Assembly: GCF_031885415.1 (NCBI RefSeq)
Contig: NZ_CP116871.1
Span: 1,488,001 to 1,552,000 of the forward strand
Direction: 5' to 3'
From: Microbacterium forte
GTDB taxonomy: Bacteria > Actinomycetota > Actinomycetes > Actinomycetales > Microbacteriaceae
Length of the DNA stretch: 64,000 bases
Positions 17,763-29,332 of the stretch are shown piece after piece. The notes beneath the pieces were generated by a model. The model had not been told where the DNA came from. It saw only the letters and a list, made by a program, of their open reading frames with translations, and did not search any database. The translations under genes and the position numbers were made by a program. Numbering within the stretch: the stretch's first letter is position 1; the number at the start of each line of letters is the position of its first letter.

Positions 17763-19478
17763 TCAGCGCGCCCGCGCCACCCGACGCTCATCCCACACCG
17801 GAGCGTCGGACTCGTACACCTCTCCGTCTGACCCGAACACGAGGAACCGGTCGAACGAGCGCGCGAACCAGCGATCGTGGGTGACCGCGAGCACGGTTCC
17901 CTCGAAGCGCTGCAGGGCGTCTTCAAGGGCCTCCGCCGACTCGATGTCGAGGTTGTCCGTCGGCTCGTCGAGCAGCAGCAGCGTCGCGCCGGAGAGCTCG
18001 AGCAGCAGCACCTGGAACCGCGCCTGCTGCCCGCCGGAGAGCGATTCGAAGGCCTGCTGCGCCTGGCGGACGAGTCCGTACCGGTCGAGCGCCGAGCTGG
18101 CTGCGTCCCTCGGCATCCCCGCTCGCCGCTCGTCGCCTCTGTGCAGGATCTCGAGCAGAGTGCGGCCGACGAATTCCGGATGCGCATGCGTCTGGGCGAA
18201 CAGCCCCGGCACGACGCGCGCGCCGAGCGTGGCCCGCCCGCTGTGATCGACGGGAGCCAGCTGCTCCCCCGTGGATGTCACGTGGCCCAGCGACGGATCC
18301 GGGTCGCTGCCTCCGCTCGCGAGCAGGCGGAGGAAGTGCGACTTGCCCGAGCCGTTCGACCCGAGCACCGCCACCCGATCGCCGTACCAGACCTCGGCAT
18401 CGAACGGCCGCATCAGGCCGCTGAGCTCGAGCCGCTGCGCGACCACCGCGCGTTTGCCGGTGCGTGCTCCGCGCAGTCGCATGTCGAAGTCCTGAGCCGG
18501 CGGCCGCTCCTCCGGCGGGCCCGCCTCCTCGAACTTGCGCAGACGGGTCTGCGCCGCCTGATACCGCGACGCGAACCCGTCGTTCGCCGATGCCTTGACC
18601 TTGAGGTTCGCGACGAGGGTGCGCAGCTTCTCATGCTGCTCGTCCCACCGACGGCGGAGCTCGTCGAGCCTGTCCATGCGGTCGCTGCGCGCCTGGTGGT
18701 AGGTTGCGAACCCGCCACCGTGCACCCATGCCGAAGCACCGGCACCGCCGGGTTCGAGAGTGATCAGGCGGTCGACCGCCCGCGCCAGCAGCTCCCGATC
18801 GTGCGAGACGAGCAGCACGGTCTTCGGCGTCTGTCTCAGCTGCTCCTCGAGCCAGCGCTTCGTGGGCACGTCGAGGTAGTTGTCGGGCTCGTCGAGCAGC
18901 AGCACCTCGTCCGGTCCGCGCAGCAGCGCCTCCAGAGCGAGCCGCTTCTGCTCGCCGCCCGACAGCGTCGTGAGGTCGCGGAACCGCGCACGCTCGTAGG
19001 GCACGCCGAGAGCGGCGACCGTGCACTGATCCCACACGGTCTCGTGCTCGTACCCGCCGGCGTCCGCGTACTCCGCGATCGCCGTCGCGTAGGCCATCTG
19101 GGTGTCGTGCTCATCCCGTTCGATCAGCGCGTCCTCCGCCGCCTCGAGAGCCACCGCCGCCTGACGGATGCGCCGAGGCGCCACTCTCACGAGCAGTTCG
19201 TGAACGGTCTGGCCGGCCTCGCCGTGGCCGACGAACTGATCCATCACACCGAGCCCGCCGTCGATCGTCACGACCCCGGCGTCTGCGGCCTGATCGCCTC
19301 GGATGATGCGGAGCAGCGTCGTCTTGCCTGCCCCGTTGGGTCCGATGAGCGCGCTCGTCGAACCGGCTCCGACGCGGAACGTCGTCTCGTCCAACAGCGG
19401 TCTGCCGTCAGGAAGGGTCAGCGAGACCCCTGCAACATCTATGTATCCCACCGTGCGTGGCCGTCCTTCCGCCCGCAT
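17763..19478 (-). CDS. ABC-F family ATPase (ribosome-associated or resistance type)
   Basis: A 571-residue soluble protein with two ABC cassettes and no membrane segments. Cassette 1 has Walker A GPNGAGKT, signature LSGGEQ and Walker B LLLDEPDNYLD. Cassette 2 has GSNGSGKS, LSGGQQ and LLLDEPTDNLD. The charged inter-domain linker contains long helices (about residues 255-335). ABC-F proteins act on the ribosome as translation factors or antibiotic protection factors. The drug-facing linker is not diagnostic here. Start uncertain: ATG 19478 sits close behind a TAGCCT -10, while GTG 19451 (GYIDVAGV) has GGAAGG 12 bases upstream and fits family N-termini better. Confidence 0.88.
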   Translation of the reverse strand: MRAEGRPRTVGYIDVAGVSLTLPDGRPLLDETTFRVGAGSTSALIGPNGAGKTTLLRIIRGDQAADAGVVTIDGGLGVMDQFVGHGEAGQTVHELLVRVAPRRIRQAAVALEAAEDALIERDEHDTQMAYATAIAEYADAGGYEHETVWDQCTVAALGVPYERARFRDLTTLSGGEQKRLALEALLRGPDEVLLLDEPDNYLDVPTKRWLEEQLRQTPKTVLLVSHDRELLARAVDRLITLEPGGAGASAWVHGGGFATYHQARSDRMDRLDELRRRWDEQHEKLRTLVANLKVKASANDGFASRYQAAQTRLRKFEEAGPPEERPPAQDFDMRLRGARTGKRAVVAQRLELSGLMRPFDAEVWYGDRVAVLGSNGSGKSHFLRLLASGGSDPDPSLGHVTSTGEQLAPVDHSGRATLGARVVPGLFAQTHAHPEFVGRTLLEILHRGDERRAGMPRDAASSALDRYGLVRQAQQAFESLSGGQQARFQVLLLELSGATLLLLDEPTDNLDIESAEALEDALQRFEGTVLAVTHDRWFARSFDRFLVFGSDGEVYESDAPVWDERRVARAR

Positions 19479-19490
19479 GGCGAGCCGACC

Positions 19491-19496
19491 AGGCTA
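19491..19496 (-). promoter_or_regulatory. -10 box for the ABC-F gene
   Basis: TAGCCT on the minus strand, 12 bases before ATG 19478 and 39 before GTG 19451. With the latter start it would give a leader of roughly 33 bases. Confidence 0.4.
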
Positions 19497-19520
19497 TCAG
19501 CTGCCGGAGCCGACGGCGGG

Positions 19521-21305
19521 TCAGGAGCGACGGCCGACCACCTGGATTGCCTCGGTGCGGGGCGCCACCGGGAGAAGCATCCGGAACTCGGTGCCGACGC
19601 CCTCCCTGCTCGTCACATCCATCGAGCCGCCGTGGGCGAGCACGATCGCCCGAGTGATCGTGAGCCCCAGCCCGACGCCGGGCACCGCGTTCCGGGTCGC
19701 GGTCGACGCGCGGAAGAACCGGGTGAACAGCATGCCCTGCTCGTCTTCGGGGATCCCCACGCCGGTGTCGCGCACCGCGAGCTCGACGGCTCCGTCGACC
19801 TCGCGCAGGCTCGCGGTCACCCGCCCTCCCGCAGCGGTGAACTTGATCGCGTTCGACAGCAGATTGTCGAGGGCCTGCCCGATACGTCCCGAATCCACGG
19901 TCATCAGCACCGGACTCGTCGGGACCTCGGCGAGGATCTCGATGCCCTGCCGCTGCGCGTGCGGCCCCGAAGACGCGACGGCGCTGCGCACCAGCTCGGC
20001 GACGTCGGCTTCTCGGCGTTCGAGCGGGAAGCGACCGGACTCGACCTGGGCGGTGAAGAGCAGGTCGCCGACGAGATTCAGCAGCCGCTGCGCGTTGCGC
20101 TCGATGATGTCGACGAACTCCTGCTGATCCGACGTGAGCGGCTGGGCCGGATCGTTCTGCAGGAGGTCGAGGAATCCGATGATCGCGCTCAGCGGTGTGC
20201 GCAGCTCGTGCGAGATCATCCCGACGAACTCGTCCTTCATGCGTGCGACCTCGACCGCCCGGGTCTCGTCCGTGATCACCAGCAGGTAGCCATGTCGCGA
20301 ACCGTCGGAGTCCTGATAGGGGGTGACGGTGACACGGGCGGGGACCGTCGACCCGCCCTCCCTCGCCACGTCGATGTGCGAATCCACCGGCAGCCCGGCG
20401 TCAGCATCGTCGAAGAGTGCGCGCAGCCCGGGGTGGAGCTCATCGCCCGGCGTCGGCCCATGCTCGGGGACGAACGGGGCGAGCGCGTGCGAGGGGAAGA
20501 ACCGGTCGATCTGCACCGCGGCGAGCGCGTCGGGCACCTCCATGCCGAGCAGCCGCACAGCGCCCGGATTCCAGGCCGTGATGGTTCCGTGGTTGTCGGT
20601 GGCGATGACGGCCTGTCCGGTGATCGAGTTCCACAGGCTCGTGAAGGACTCGGAGAGCGCGCGGTACTGCTGCTCGCTCGACTTCAGCTGCTCGAGGATC
20701 TCCTCGTTGGCCGCCAGGGCCGCCGTGCGCTCGACGACGTGGGCCTCGGCCTGGGTGGTGCGAAGACGCTGCTGGCGCGACAGCTCGTTGACGATGGCCC
20801 CCACCGTCGCGAAGACCAGCGGACCGATCACACCGCGCAGCCAATCGGCCGGGGCCTCCGGCGGGTCGATGAGGTTCGGCATGACCAGGGCGATCGACGA
20901 GAGGACCCCCACGATGAGGACCTGCCTGCGACCGGGAGCGGCGGCGATCCAGACCACGGGGAGGAGGACGAAGGAGGAGAAGAGCGATGCCGGCCCTCCG
21001 GTGCCGGTCCGGATGGCTCCCAGTGCGACGATGTCGATCATCGGGATGAGCATCACGATCCAGCCCTCGTACACACCTCGCACCGAGAGCACGGCCGCAA
21101 GCGCTGTGACGGCGGCGATGGTGACGAGCCCGAAGATCGCGACTGCTGTGTCCGTCACCGGGATCCCCGGGACGGTCCACATGAGCACGGCCGCGATGGC
21201 GACCGCGATCGCCGTCGGCCCCTGCTTCATCAGCGGCGTCGGGTTGTCGAAGTAGCGGCGCCAGCTGCGCTCCATCGACTGCTGCACGGTGCTGGTCGGA
21301 GTCAT
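19521..21305 (-). CDS. membrane PAS sensor histidine kinase
   Basis: A 594-residue kinase with about six hydrophobic segments in residues 30-175 (MASE-like membrane sensor), a short coiled linker, a PAS domain (about 213-350), and a HisKA dimer with phospho-acceptor His366 in MISHELRTPLS. The HATPase domain shows DNLLSNAIKF, DTGVGIP and GVGLGL. It would sense a membrane or cytoplasmic cue and phosphorylate a receiver, most simply the adjacent response regulator or the receiver of the PIG-L fusion. It is the last gene of the seven-gene cluster and overlaps the regulator gene by four bases (ATGA). Confidence 0.93.
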   Translation of the reverse strand: MTPTSTVQQSMERSWRRYFDNPTPLMKQGPTAIAVAIAAVLMWTVPGIPVTDTAVAIFGLVTIAAVTALAAVLSVRGVYEGWIVMLIPMIDIVALGAIRTGTGGPASLFSSFVLLPVVWIAAAPGRRQVLIVGVLSSIALVMPNLIDPPEAPADWLRGVIGPLVFATVGAIVNELSRQQRLRTTQAEAHVVERTAALAANEEILEQLKSSEQQYRALSESFTSLWNSITGQAVIATDNHGTITAWNPGAVRLLGMEVPDALAAVQIDRFFPSHALAPFVPEHGPTPGDELHPGLRALFDDADAGLPVDSHIDVAREGGSTVPARVTVTPYQDSDGSRHGYLLVITDETRAVEVARMKDEFVGMISHELRTPLSAIIGFLDLLQNDPAQPLTSDQQEFVDIIERNAQRLLNLVGDLLFTAQVESGRFPLERREADVAELVRSAVASSGPHAQRQGIEILAEVPTSPVLMTVDSGRIGQALDNLLSNAIKFTAAGGRVTASLREVDGAVELAVRDTGVGIPEDEQGMLFTRFFRASTATRNAVPGVGLGLTITRAIVLAHGGSMDVTSREGVGTEFRMLLPVAPRTEAIQVVGRRS

Positions 21306-21649
21306 CGTGTCGCTTCTCGCAGGAGCGCTCGCAGATCCGCACCGATGATCGGCTTGGGAAGCGCGGCATCGGCGTCGGGGTAGTCCGCGACGTCGAGCAC
21401 CGAGCTCACGATGAGGAAGCAGTCGGGGAAGCGGGTCTTGATGAGACGCGCCAGCTCCGTCCCGCTGATGCCGGGGAGCAGCAGGTCGAGCACCGTGACG
21501 GCCGGAGAGATCGTCGCGAACGCAGCGATCGCCGTCTCGGCATCCGCCGCTGCGAACACGTCGAACCCCTCGCGGTCGAGGTAGCGCTTCAGCAGCGCCG
21601 TCTGGTCTGCGCTGTCCTCGACCACGAGGGCCAGCGGCCGCGCGGTCAT
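21302..21649 (-). CDS. single-domain response regulator (receiver only)
   Basis: A 115-residue CheY-like receiver with no output domain. The acidic pocket is VVEDSAD near residue 9-15, phosphorylation site Asp in VLDLLLPG (about residue 55), conserved Ser in VSS and Lys in LPKP. Stand-alone receivers usually relay phosphate or regulate by protein contact. Coupled on both sides by four-base overlaps, to the histidine kinase downstream and to the 47-residue membrane protein upstream. The ATG at 21649 is fixed by the overlap and by the start of the domain. Confidence 0.9.
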   Translation of the reverse strand: MTARPLALVVEDSADQTALLKRYLDREGFDVFAAADAETAIAAFATISPAVTVLDLLLPGISGTELARLIKTRFPDCFLIVSSVLDVADYPDADAALPKPIIGADLRALLREATR

Positions 21650-21789
21650 CGCAGGAACAGCTCTCGCACGATCACGATGACGACGACGATGCCCAGGGCG
21701 AGGAGCGCCTGCGGGATCAGGAGCTTCTCGCGACGGGCGTCGGCGGCGATCTCCTCCTCCTCGGCGCTTCTCGAAGGTGCTTCGGTCAT
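21646..21789 (-). CDS. 47-residue single-pass membrane protein
   Basis: An acidic N-terminal half (SAEEEEIAADARREK) is followed by one hydrophobic helix (LLIPQALLALGIVVVIVIV, about residues 23-43) and a basic end. The ATG at 21789 overlaps the GT2 stop and its own stop overlaps the regulator start, both as ATGA, so it is a real coupled gene and not noise. No family is recognised. A role as an accessory subunit of the membrane glycosyltransferase or of the histidine kinase is an inference from position only. Confidence 0.75.
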   Translation of the reverse strand: MTEAPSRSAEEEEIAADARREKLLIPQALLALGIVVVIVIVRELFLR

Positions 21790-23273
21790 GAGTCGACCCG
21801 TCCGATCTTCTCGGTCTTGATCCATGCGGCGTCGGCGTGGCGCCACTCTTTGATGTACGAATCCACGGTGATGGCGCACAGAAGCGACCCATACCCGCAG
21901 ACGTAGAGCAGGAGGCCGGCGAAGAAGCGGCCGCCCGGCAGTCGTTCCACCGCGCGTGCGAGCCAGATGCCGAGCATCGAGATCGGCCCCCAGAGATAGA
22001 AGATGACCGCCCAGGTGAACCGGGTCTCATCCGTGACGGCGATTCCGAGGTCGCTCAGCCCCGCCTCGAACAGCCAGGGGAACAGCGCGATCGCCATCAG
22101 GATGAGAGCCCCGAGTCCGGGGAACATCAGCGCCTCGCGCCAGGATTGACGGCCGATCCGCCCGTCGAGCTGCACCGCGTAGAGCATCGAGTACAGATAG
22201 ATGCAGGCTGCGGAGATCCACATGAACCGGAAGACGAACTCGGCGATGTCGCTGTGCAGGACGAGCAGCACGAGCAGCGCCGTGGCGGCGAGGATCATGA
22301 ACGCCGGCAGCAGCAGGATGGTGAACCACGCGAGACCGAACGCGAAGCTGCCCAGGTTGTGCACGCGGCTGGGTCGGAACCAGAGATGGCGGTAGATCGA
22401 GGTCAGCTGCACGTTGCCTCTCGCCCACCGCAGGCGCTGCTTCCAGAGGCTGTCGATGGTGCGGGGCTCCTCGGCGAGCACGACCGCGTGGGGCTCGAAG
22501 ACCATACGGCGCCCCGCCAGCTGACCCTCGAACGTCGTCATCGTGTCTTCGGCGAGCGTGCCGGTCGGGATCCGACCGCCGATGGCTTCGAGGTTCGCCC
22601 GCGAATGCAGCTGCGCGCCGCCGGCCAGGCACGCGATCGCTCCCCCGACGTTCTGGGTGCGCCGGGCCGAGAGCTGTCCGATGACATACTCGATCGCGAT
22701 GAACCGGGTGAGGTAGTTGCGGTCGCGGCTGCCCTCGGCGATGTAGGCCGTGACGGCCCCGACCTTCTCGTCGGCCAGGTGCCGGCTCATCTTCCGCAGC
22801 GAGTCCCGCGCAAAGATCACGTCGGCGTCCATGATCAGGACCGCTTCGGTCCACTCGTCCGCGAGCACGATGTCGAGCCCGTGATTCAGCGTGTGCGCCT
22901 TGCCCTCGCCGCCCTTGTCGCGACGCAGGTGCACGACGCGTCCGGGGTACGCCGCAGCCTTCGCCGCGACCACCTCCGGGGTGTCATCGGTCGACGCATC
23001 GTCGATGACGAAGATCCGCAGCCGGTCGGCCGGGTACTCCAGCTGCGTGAGGCGTTCGATCGCCTGCCCGAGCACGAGCCCCTCGTTCCAGGCGGGGATC
23101 AGCACGGCGATGCGGGGGTGGTGCGGAGCTGCCTTGCCGTAGTGGTTGCGGAAGGCATGGATCGGGAGCACGAGGAACTGCAGGCCCGTGTTGATGACAG
23201 GCAGCGTTCCGACCAGCACGCAGAGGAGCAGGAACACGACGACGACGGTCTCGACCCAGTTCAGCTCGGGCAT
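21786..23273 (-). CDS. processive-type family 2 membrane glycosyltransferase
   Basis: A 495-residue GT2 enzyme. An N-terminal helix (about 8-30) precedes the catalytic domain with Asp-Asp at 91-92 (VIDDAS), DAD at 149-151, the acceptor-side Glu-Asp at 242-243 (LAEDTM) and QRLRW at 279-283. Four or more C-terminal helices follow. This D,D,D,QxxRW set with trailing helices is the hyaluronan/cellulose/poly-GlcNAc synthase layout, so it probably polymerises and exports a sugar chain. The ATG at 23273 has GGAGGG seven bases upstream and shares its A with the stop of the PHP gene. Donor sugar unknown. Confidence 0.9.
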   Translation of the reverse strand: MPELNWVETVVVVFLLLCVLVGTLPVINTGLQFLVLPIHAFRNHYGKAAPHHPRIAVLIPAWNEGLVLGQAIERLTQLEYPADRLRIFVIDDASTDDTPEVVAAKAAAYPGRVVHLRRDKGGEGKAHTLNHGLDIVLADEWTEAVLIMDADVIFARDSLRKMSRHLADEKVGAVTAYIAEGSRDRNYLTRFIAIEYVIGQLSARRTQNVGGAIACLAGGAQLHSRANLEAIGGRIPTGTLAEDTMTTFEGQLAGRRMVFEPHAVVLAEEPRTIDSLWKQRLRWARGNVQLTSIYRHLWFRPSRVHNLGSFAFGLAWFTILLLPAFMILAATALLVLLVLHSDIAEFVFRFMWISAACIYLYSMLYAVQLDGRIGRQSWREALMFPGLGALILMAIALFPWLFEAGLSDLGIAVTDETRFTWAVIFYLWGPISMLGIWLARAVERLPGGRFFAGLLLYVCGYGSLLCAITVDSYIKEWRHADAAWIKTEKIGRVDS

Positions 23274-23986
23274 CAGCGAGCCCTCCATCCGTCGAGGATC
23301 TCCACCACGCGCGAATAGCGTCCGACATCGGAGGCCACATGGCTGTCGGTCGACGCGACGATCTCGGCGCCGGCGCCGTGCAGTGCGTCGAGAAGCGGGA
23401 TACCGGGGCACCCCCACTTCTCGTTCACCTCGACGATCGTGTCGGTCTCGGCCGCCGTCTTCGCCCAGGCCGCGATGCGATCGGCACCGAGGTCGTTCTC
23501 GGAGAGACCGATCTTGGGCAGGATCGAGAAGCAGTGCGCCAGCTGGTTCCCCGGGTGGCGGCGCATGGCCGAGATCAGCGCGGAGACCAGCTGATCGAGC
23601 GCGTCCTCCGGAGCCCAGCCGCCCTCGATCCGCTCTCGGACGACGCTCGGACCGAGCGGTCCGTCGACGCCGGGGAACTGATGATCGGCGATCAGGATGC
23701 GGTCGATCCCGGTGGGCAGCTCGGGGATGTCGAGGTCACCCGAGGCATCGAGGATCTTCGCCTCCACCCCGGTCAGCACGGTGAGACCGTCGGGCACCTG
23801 CAGCGACCGCACGGCCGCGAGATAGTCGGGCACCCAGGGTGTGGATCGGCGCACATGGTCGACCAGGCGCACGGTGGCGAGCCCCGCCGCGGATGCCGCC
23901 GCGACGTTCTCGGCGAGAGTCGAGACCGCGTCGTCCGAGAACGTCGAATGCACGTGGTGATCGCCTCGGAGCAGCGCGTGAGTCAC
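23273..23986 (-). CDS. PHP-domain metal-dependent hydrolase
   Basis: A 237-residue PHP protein. The metal site is seen in DHHVHSTFSDD (residues 9-19), VDH near 43, E in GVEAK, DH in IADHQF, H in LAHCF and the terminal DSH in STDSH. PHP enzymes are phosphoesterases, including histidinol phosphatase and the capsule tyrosine phosphatase CpsB. Coupled by a four-base overlap to the ATP-grasp gene and a one-base overlap to the glycosyltransferase. That context favours a phosphatase acting in glycan or conjugate synthesis over histidine synthesis. Substrate not determinable. Confidence 0.85.
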   Translation of the reverse strand: MTHALLRGDHHVHSTFSDDAVSTLAENVAAASAAGLATVRLVDHVRRSTPWVPDYLAAVRSLQVPDGLTVLTGVEAKILDASGDLDIPELPTGIDRILIADHQFPGVDGPLGPSVVRERIEGGWAPEDALDQLVSALISAMRRHPGNQLAHCFSILPKIGLSENDLGADRIAAWAKTAAETDTIVEVNEKWGCPGIPLLDALHGAGAEIVASTDSHVASDVGRYSRVVEILDGWRAR

Positions 23987-24972
23987 AGCTCCTCCTGGTG
24001 CCCCGCGTGCGCGGAGATGAGGACCTCGTCGACGTCGAGGATCACGTCCTCGAGGAACCGCACCGAGGCGACCTCGCGGAAGGGGATCGTCGACGGGATC
24101 TCACGACCCAGGAACAGATCGGCGACGAGCGAGGGGATGTCGACGCCGGCGGCGATCGTGAGCGGAAGAGCACCCGGGAACCGCGGATTGACCTCGAGCA
24201 GCACGGCACGGCCAGCGCGGTCCCGCCGGAGCTGCACGTTGGCGACGCCCACGAGTCCGATGGCACGCGCGATCGACGCCGCGGCGCTCTCGAGCTCTTC
24301 GTCGTGCACCGTGCGTCCGGCGATCGCGACACCCGAGTCGACCCTGGCGCGGGTGCGCGGCACAGCCGCCACCACCGCACCCGAGGCGTCTGCGATCACA
24401 TCCACGGAGTACTCCTCGCCGGGGAGGAAGTCCTGCACGATGAGTCCCTCATCCTCGGGAAGCGCGTCGAGCGCCGCGCGGTCGGGGACGACTCGCACGC
24501 CACGGCTGCCCGCACCCTGGCGAGGCTTGGCGAAGGCCGGGAACTCCCAGTCGACCGCGCGGGCGTCGGGACCCGCGAGCTCGGTGCGCGGGGTGAGCCC
24601 CGTCGCCTCGCAGCGCTCGGCGAGCAGCAGCTTGTCGAGCGCCACCGAGAGCGTGTCCTGCGAGGGCGCGGCGAGCACTGCCGGGGCGAGCTCGTCGCGT
24701 CGGCCGGCGAGTGCCGCGAGCTCGACATCCACCGTGGAGATCACGAGGTCGAGTCGATCCTCCTCGACCATGCGGGCGATCGTCGAGACGAAGTCCTCGT
24801 CGCGCCCCGGTGGCACGAGACGCCGGTGCGTCGGCGGGACGAGGTAGATGCCGCTGGCCCAGCCGTCCATGTCGGCCGCGAAGACCTCGAGGTCGGATCG
24901 GCGCAGGAGCGAGCGGATCACGGCCACGCCGGCAGGGCCTCCTGCACCGGTCACCAGCACGCGCGCGGTCAT
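23983..24972 (-). CDS. CarB-like ATP-grasp ligase
   Basis: A 329-residue protein with a pre-ATP-grasp Rossmann-like domain (VLVTGAGGPAGVAVIRSL, residues 5-22) and an ATP-grasp fold: FAKPRQGAGSRGV (ATP-binding loop, about 158-170), IVQDFLPGEEYSVDV, and the metal-binding LLEVNPRFPG. It resembles carbamoyl-phosphate-synthase-like ligases that occur in many surface polysaccharide loci and join a carboxylate to an amine or thiol. The start is ATG 24972, one-base overlap with the PIG-L fusion stop, with GGGAG upstream. Substrates unknown. Confidence 0.88.
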   Translation of the reverse strand: MTARVLVTGAGGPAGVAVIRSLLRRSDLEVFAADMDGWASGIYLVPPTHRRLVPPGRDEDFVSTIARMVEEDRLDLVISTVDVELAALAGRRDELAPAVLAAPSQDTLSVALDKLLLAERCEATGLTPRTELAGPDARAVDWEFPAFAKPRQGAGSRGVRVVPDRAALDALPEDEGLIVQDFLPGEEYSVDVIADASGAVVAAVPRTRARVDSGVAIAGRTVHDEELESAAASIARAIGLVGVANVQLRRDRAGRAVLLEVNPRFPGALPLTIAAGVDIPSLVADLFLGREIPSTIPFREVASVRFLEDVILDVDEVLISAHAGHQEEL

Positions 24973-26030
24973 CAGCTCTCCCTTCGAGTGAGCTCGTGGG
25001 CGCCGATGAACTCGGCGGTCTCGCGCACGACCTCGAGCGGCTCCACGGCCGCTCCGCCGCCGAAGCGCGACCAGTATCGAGCGGTGGCCGTCACGAAGTC
25101 GGGGTCCAGGTAGTCGCGCGTCGCCGTCTGCGAGCCGAAGCACTCGAGCAGGCGCAGCTTCTGAGCGATGTACTGATCGATCCGCACGAAGCGCGTCGGA
25201 CGGAAGTCGATGGTGGCCGAGGGGCTCTGGTAGCAGGCGACGGTGCCGACCCTGCGGGTCGCGGCGATCGTCGCCTCGCTCACGGCGCGGTGATCCTGGT
25301 GACGGTCGTTGGACGAGTGGGTGTAGACGATCGTCGGCTGCACCTCCTGAACGACCTCCTCGATCAACCGCACGGTGGCACCGCCGCCGGAGATCTCGGT
25401 GTCCACGAGGTCTTTGACGAACAGGCGCGCGTTGAGGATCTCGGCCGAGGCGAGCGACTCGTGCTGCCGACTGTCGGCGTCTCCACCGCGCGCACCGCGC
25501 GAGAGGGTGAGGATGGTGATCGAGTCGCCGGCCTGGGCGTGCGCCGCGAGGATCCCGCCCACGCCGATCTCGACATCGTCGGGGTGCGCGCCGATGGCGA
25601 GCACGACCTCTTTGGTGCGGCCGGCTTCACGTCGCGCGCGACCCTCGGTCGCCAGCCGCTGCACGGCCTCGACGAGCTTCAGATTGTCGAGCGGCTTCGT
25701 GAGGAACTCGTCGGCCTGCGCGCGCAGGGCCGACACCGCGTACTCGACCGAGACGTGCGCGGTCATCACGATCACAGGCAGCAGGGGATCATTGCGACGC
25801 AGCTCTGCCAACAGCTCGAGGCCGTCGAGACCGGGCATCTCGATGTCGGTGACGACGACGTCAGGGGTGAAGGTCTCGAGTCGCTCGACGGCAGACTGTC
25901 CGTCGTGCGCGACCGCGACCTCACAGCCGGCCCGCCTCTCGAGCACGGTCTTCACGAGCAGGGCGACGTCAGGGTCGTCATCGACGACGAGGACGCGGGG
26001 AGCATCCTGGGGCATATCTGCGGCTCTCAT
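24972..26030 (-). CDS. response-regulator receiver fused to PIG-L (LmbE) deacetylase
   Basis: A 352-residue two-domain protein. Residues about 12-125 are a receiver: acidic DDD at 17-19, phospho-acceptor Asp62 in TDIEMPG, Thr/Ala in MTAH, Lys112 in TKP. Residues about 140-350 are a PIG-L deacetylase: AHPDD at 148-152 and HQDH at 244-247, the zinc and catalytic residues of GlcNAc-type deacetylases. Phosphorylation may gate deacetylation. It heads the seven-gene cluster. The start at 26030 has AGGGGA eight bases upstream. In-frame ATG 26063 (GGGAG at four bases) is an alternative adding 11 residues. I know of no characterised protein with this architecture. Confidence 0.88.
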   Translation of the reverse strand: MRAADMPQDAPRVLVVDDDPDVALLVKTVLERRAGCEVAVAHDGQSAVERLETFTPDVVVTDIEMPGLDGLELLAELRRNDPLLPVIVMTAHVSVEYAVSALRAQADEFLTKPLDNLKLVEAVQRLATEGRARREAGRTKEVVLAIGAHPDDVEIGVGGILAAHAQAGDSITILTLSRGARGGDADSRQHESLASAEILNARLFVKDLVDTEISGGGATVRLIEEVVQEVQPTIVYTHSSNDRHQDHRAVSEATIAATRRVGTVACYQSPSATIDFRPTRFVRIDQYIAQKLRLLECFGSQTATRDYLDPDFVTATARYWSRFGGGAAVEPLEVVRETAEFIGAHELTRRES

Positions 26031-26119
26031 TGGGGAAGTCCCCTGCCGATCAGCGTCCGGCATGTCACTCCCTGCGCCCTTCGCGCCGAGAGCTCGAGGG
26101 GAAGTCGAGCGGGTGTCTC

Positions 26120-26147
26120 TAAATACTGGCATATCAATAGACCGCAA
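26120..26147 (-). promoter_or_regulatory. candidate promoter of the seven-gene cluster
   Basis: Minus-strand -35 TTGCGG (26142-26147), 16-base spacer, -10 TATTTA (26120-26125) in a conspicuously AT-rich patch upstream of the receiver/PIG-L gene. The match is moderate. Confidence 0.4.
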
Positions 26148-26161
26148 CGACCGCGCAGCAC

Positions 26162-26199
26162 GACAGAGGGCCGGATGCTGTCGCATCCGGCCCTCTGTC
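26162..26199 (-). terminator. guaB terminator
   Basis: A perfect 17-bp stem with a TGTC loop ends ten bases before the guaB stop, on the downstream side. It separates guaB from the cluster at 19.5-26 kb. Confidence 0.9.
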
Positions 26200-26208
26200 T
26201 CTTCTGTC

Positions 26209-29327
<3,119 letters not shown>

Positions 29328-29332
29328 TCGCC

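Noticed and set aside
17877..21383. 1168-codon plus-strand frame across the ABC-F and histidine kinase genes
   Set aside because: It spans two real genes and their gap on the other strand and has the Arg/Asp-rich shadow composition.
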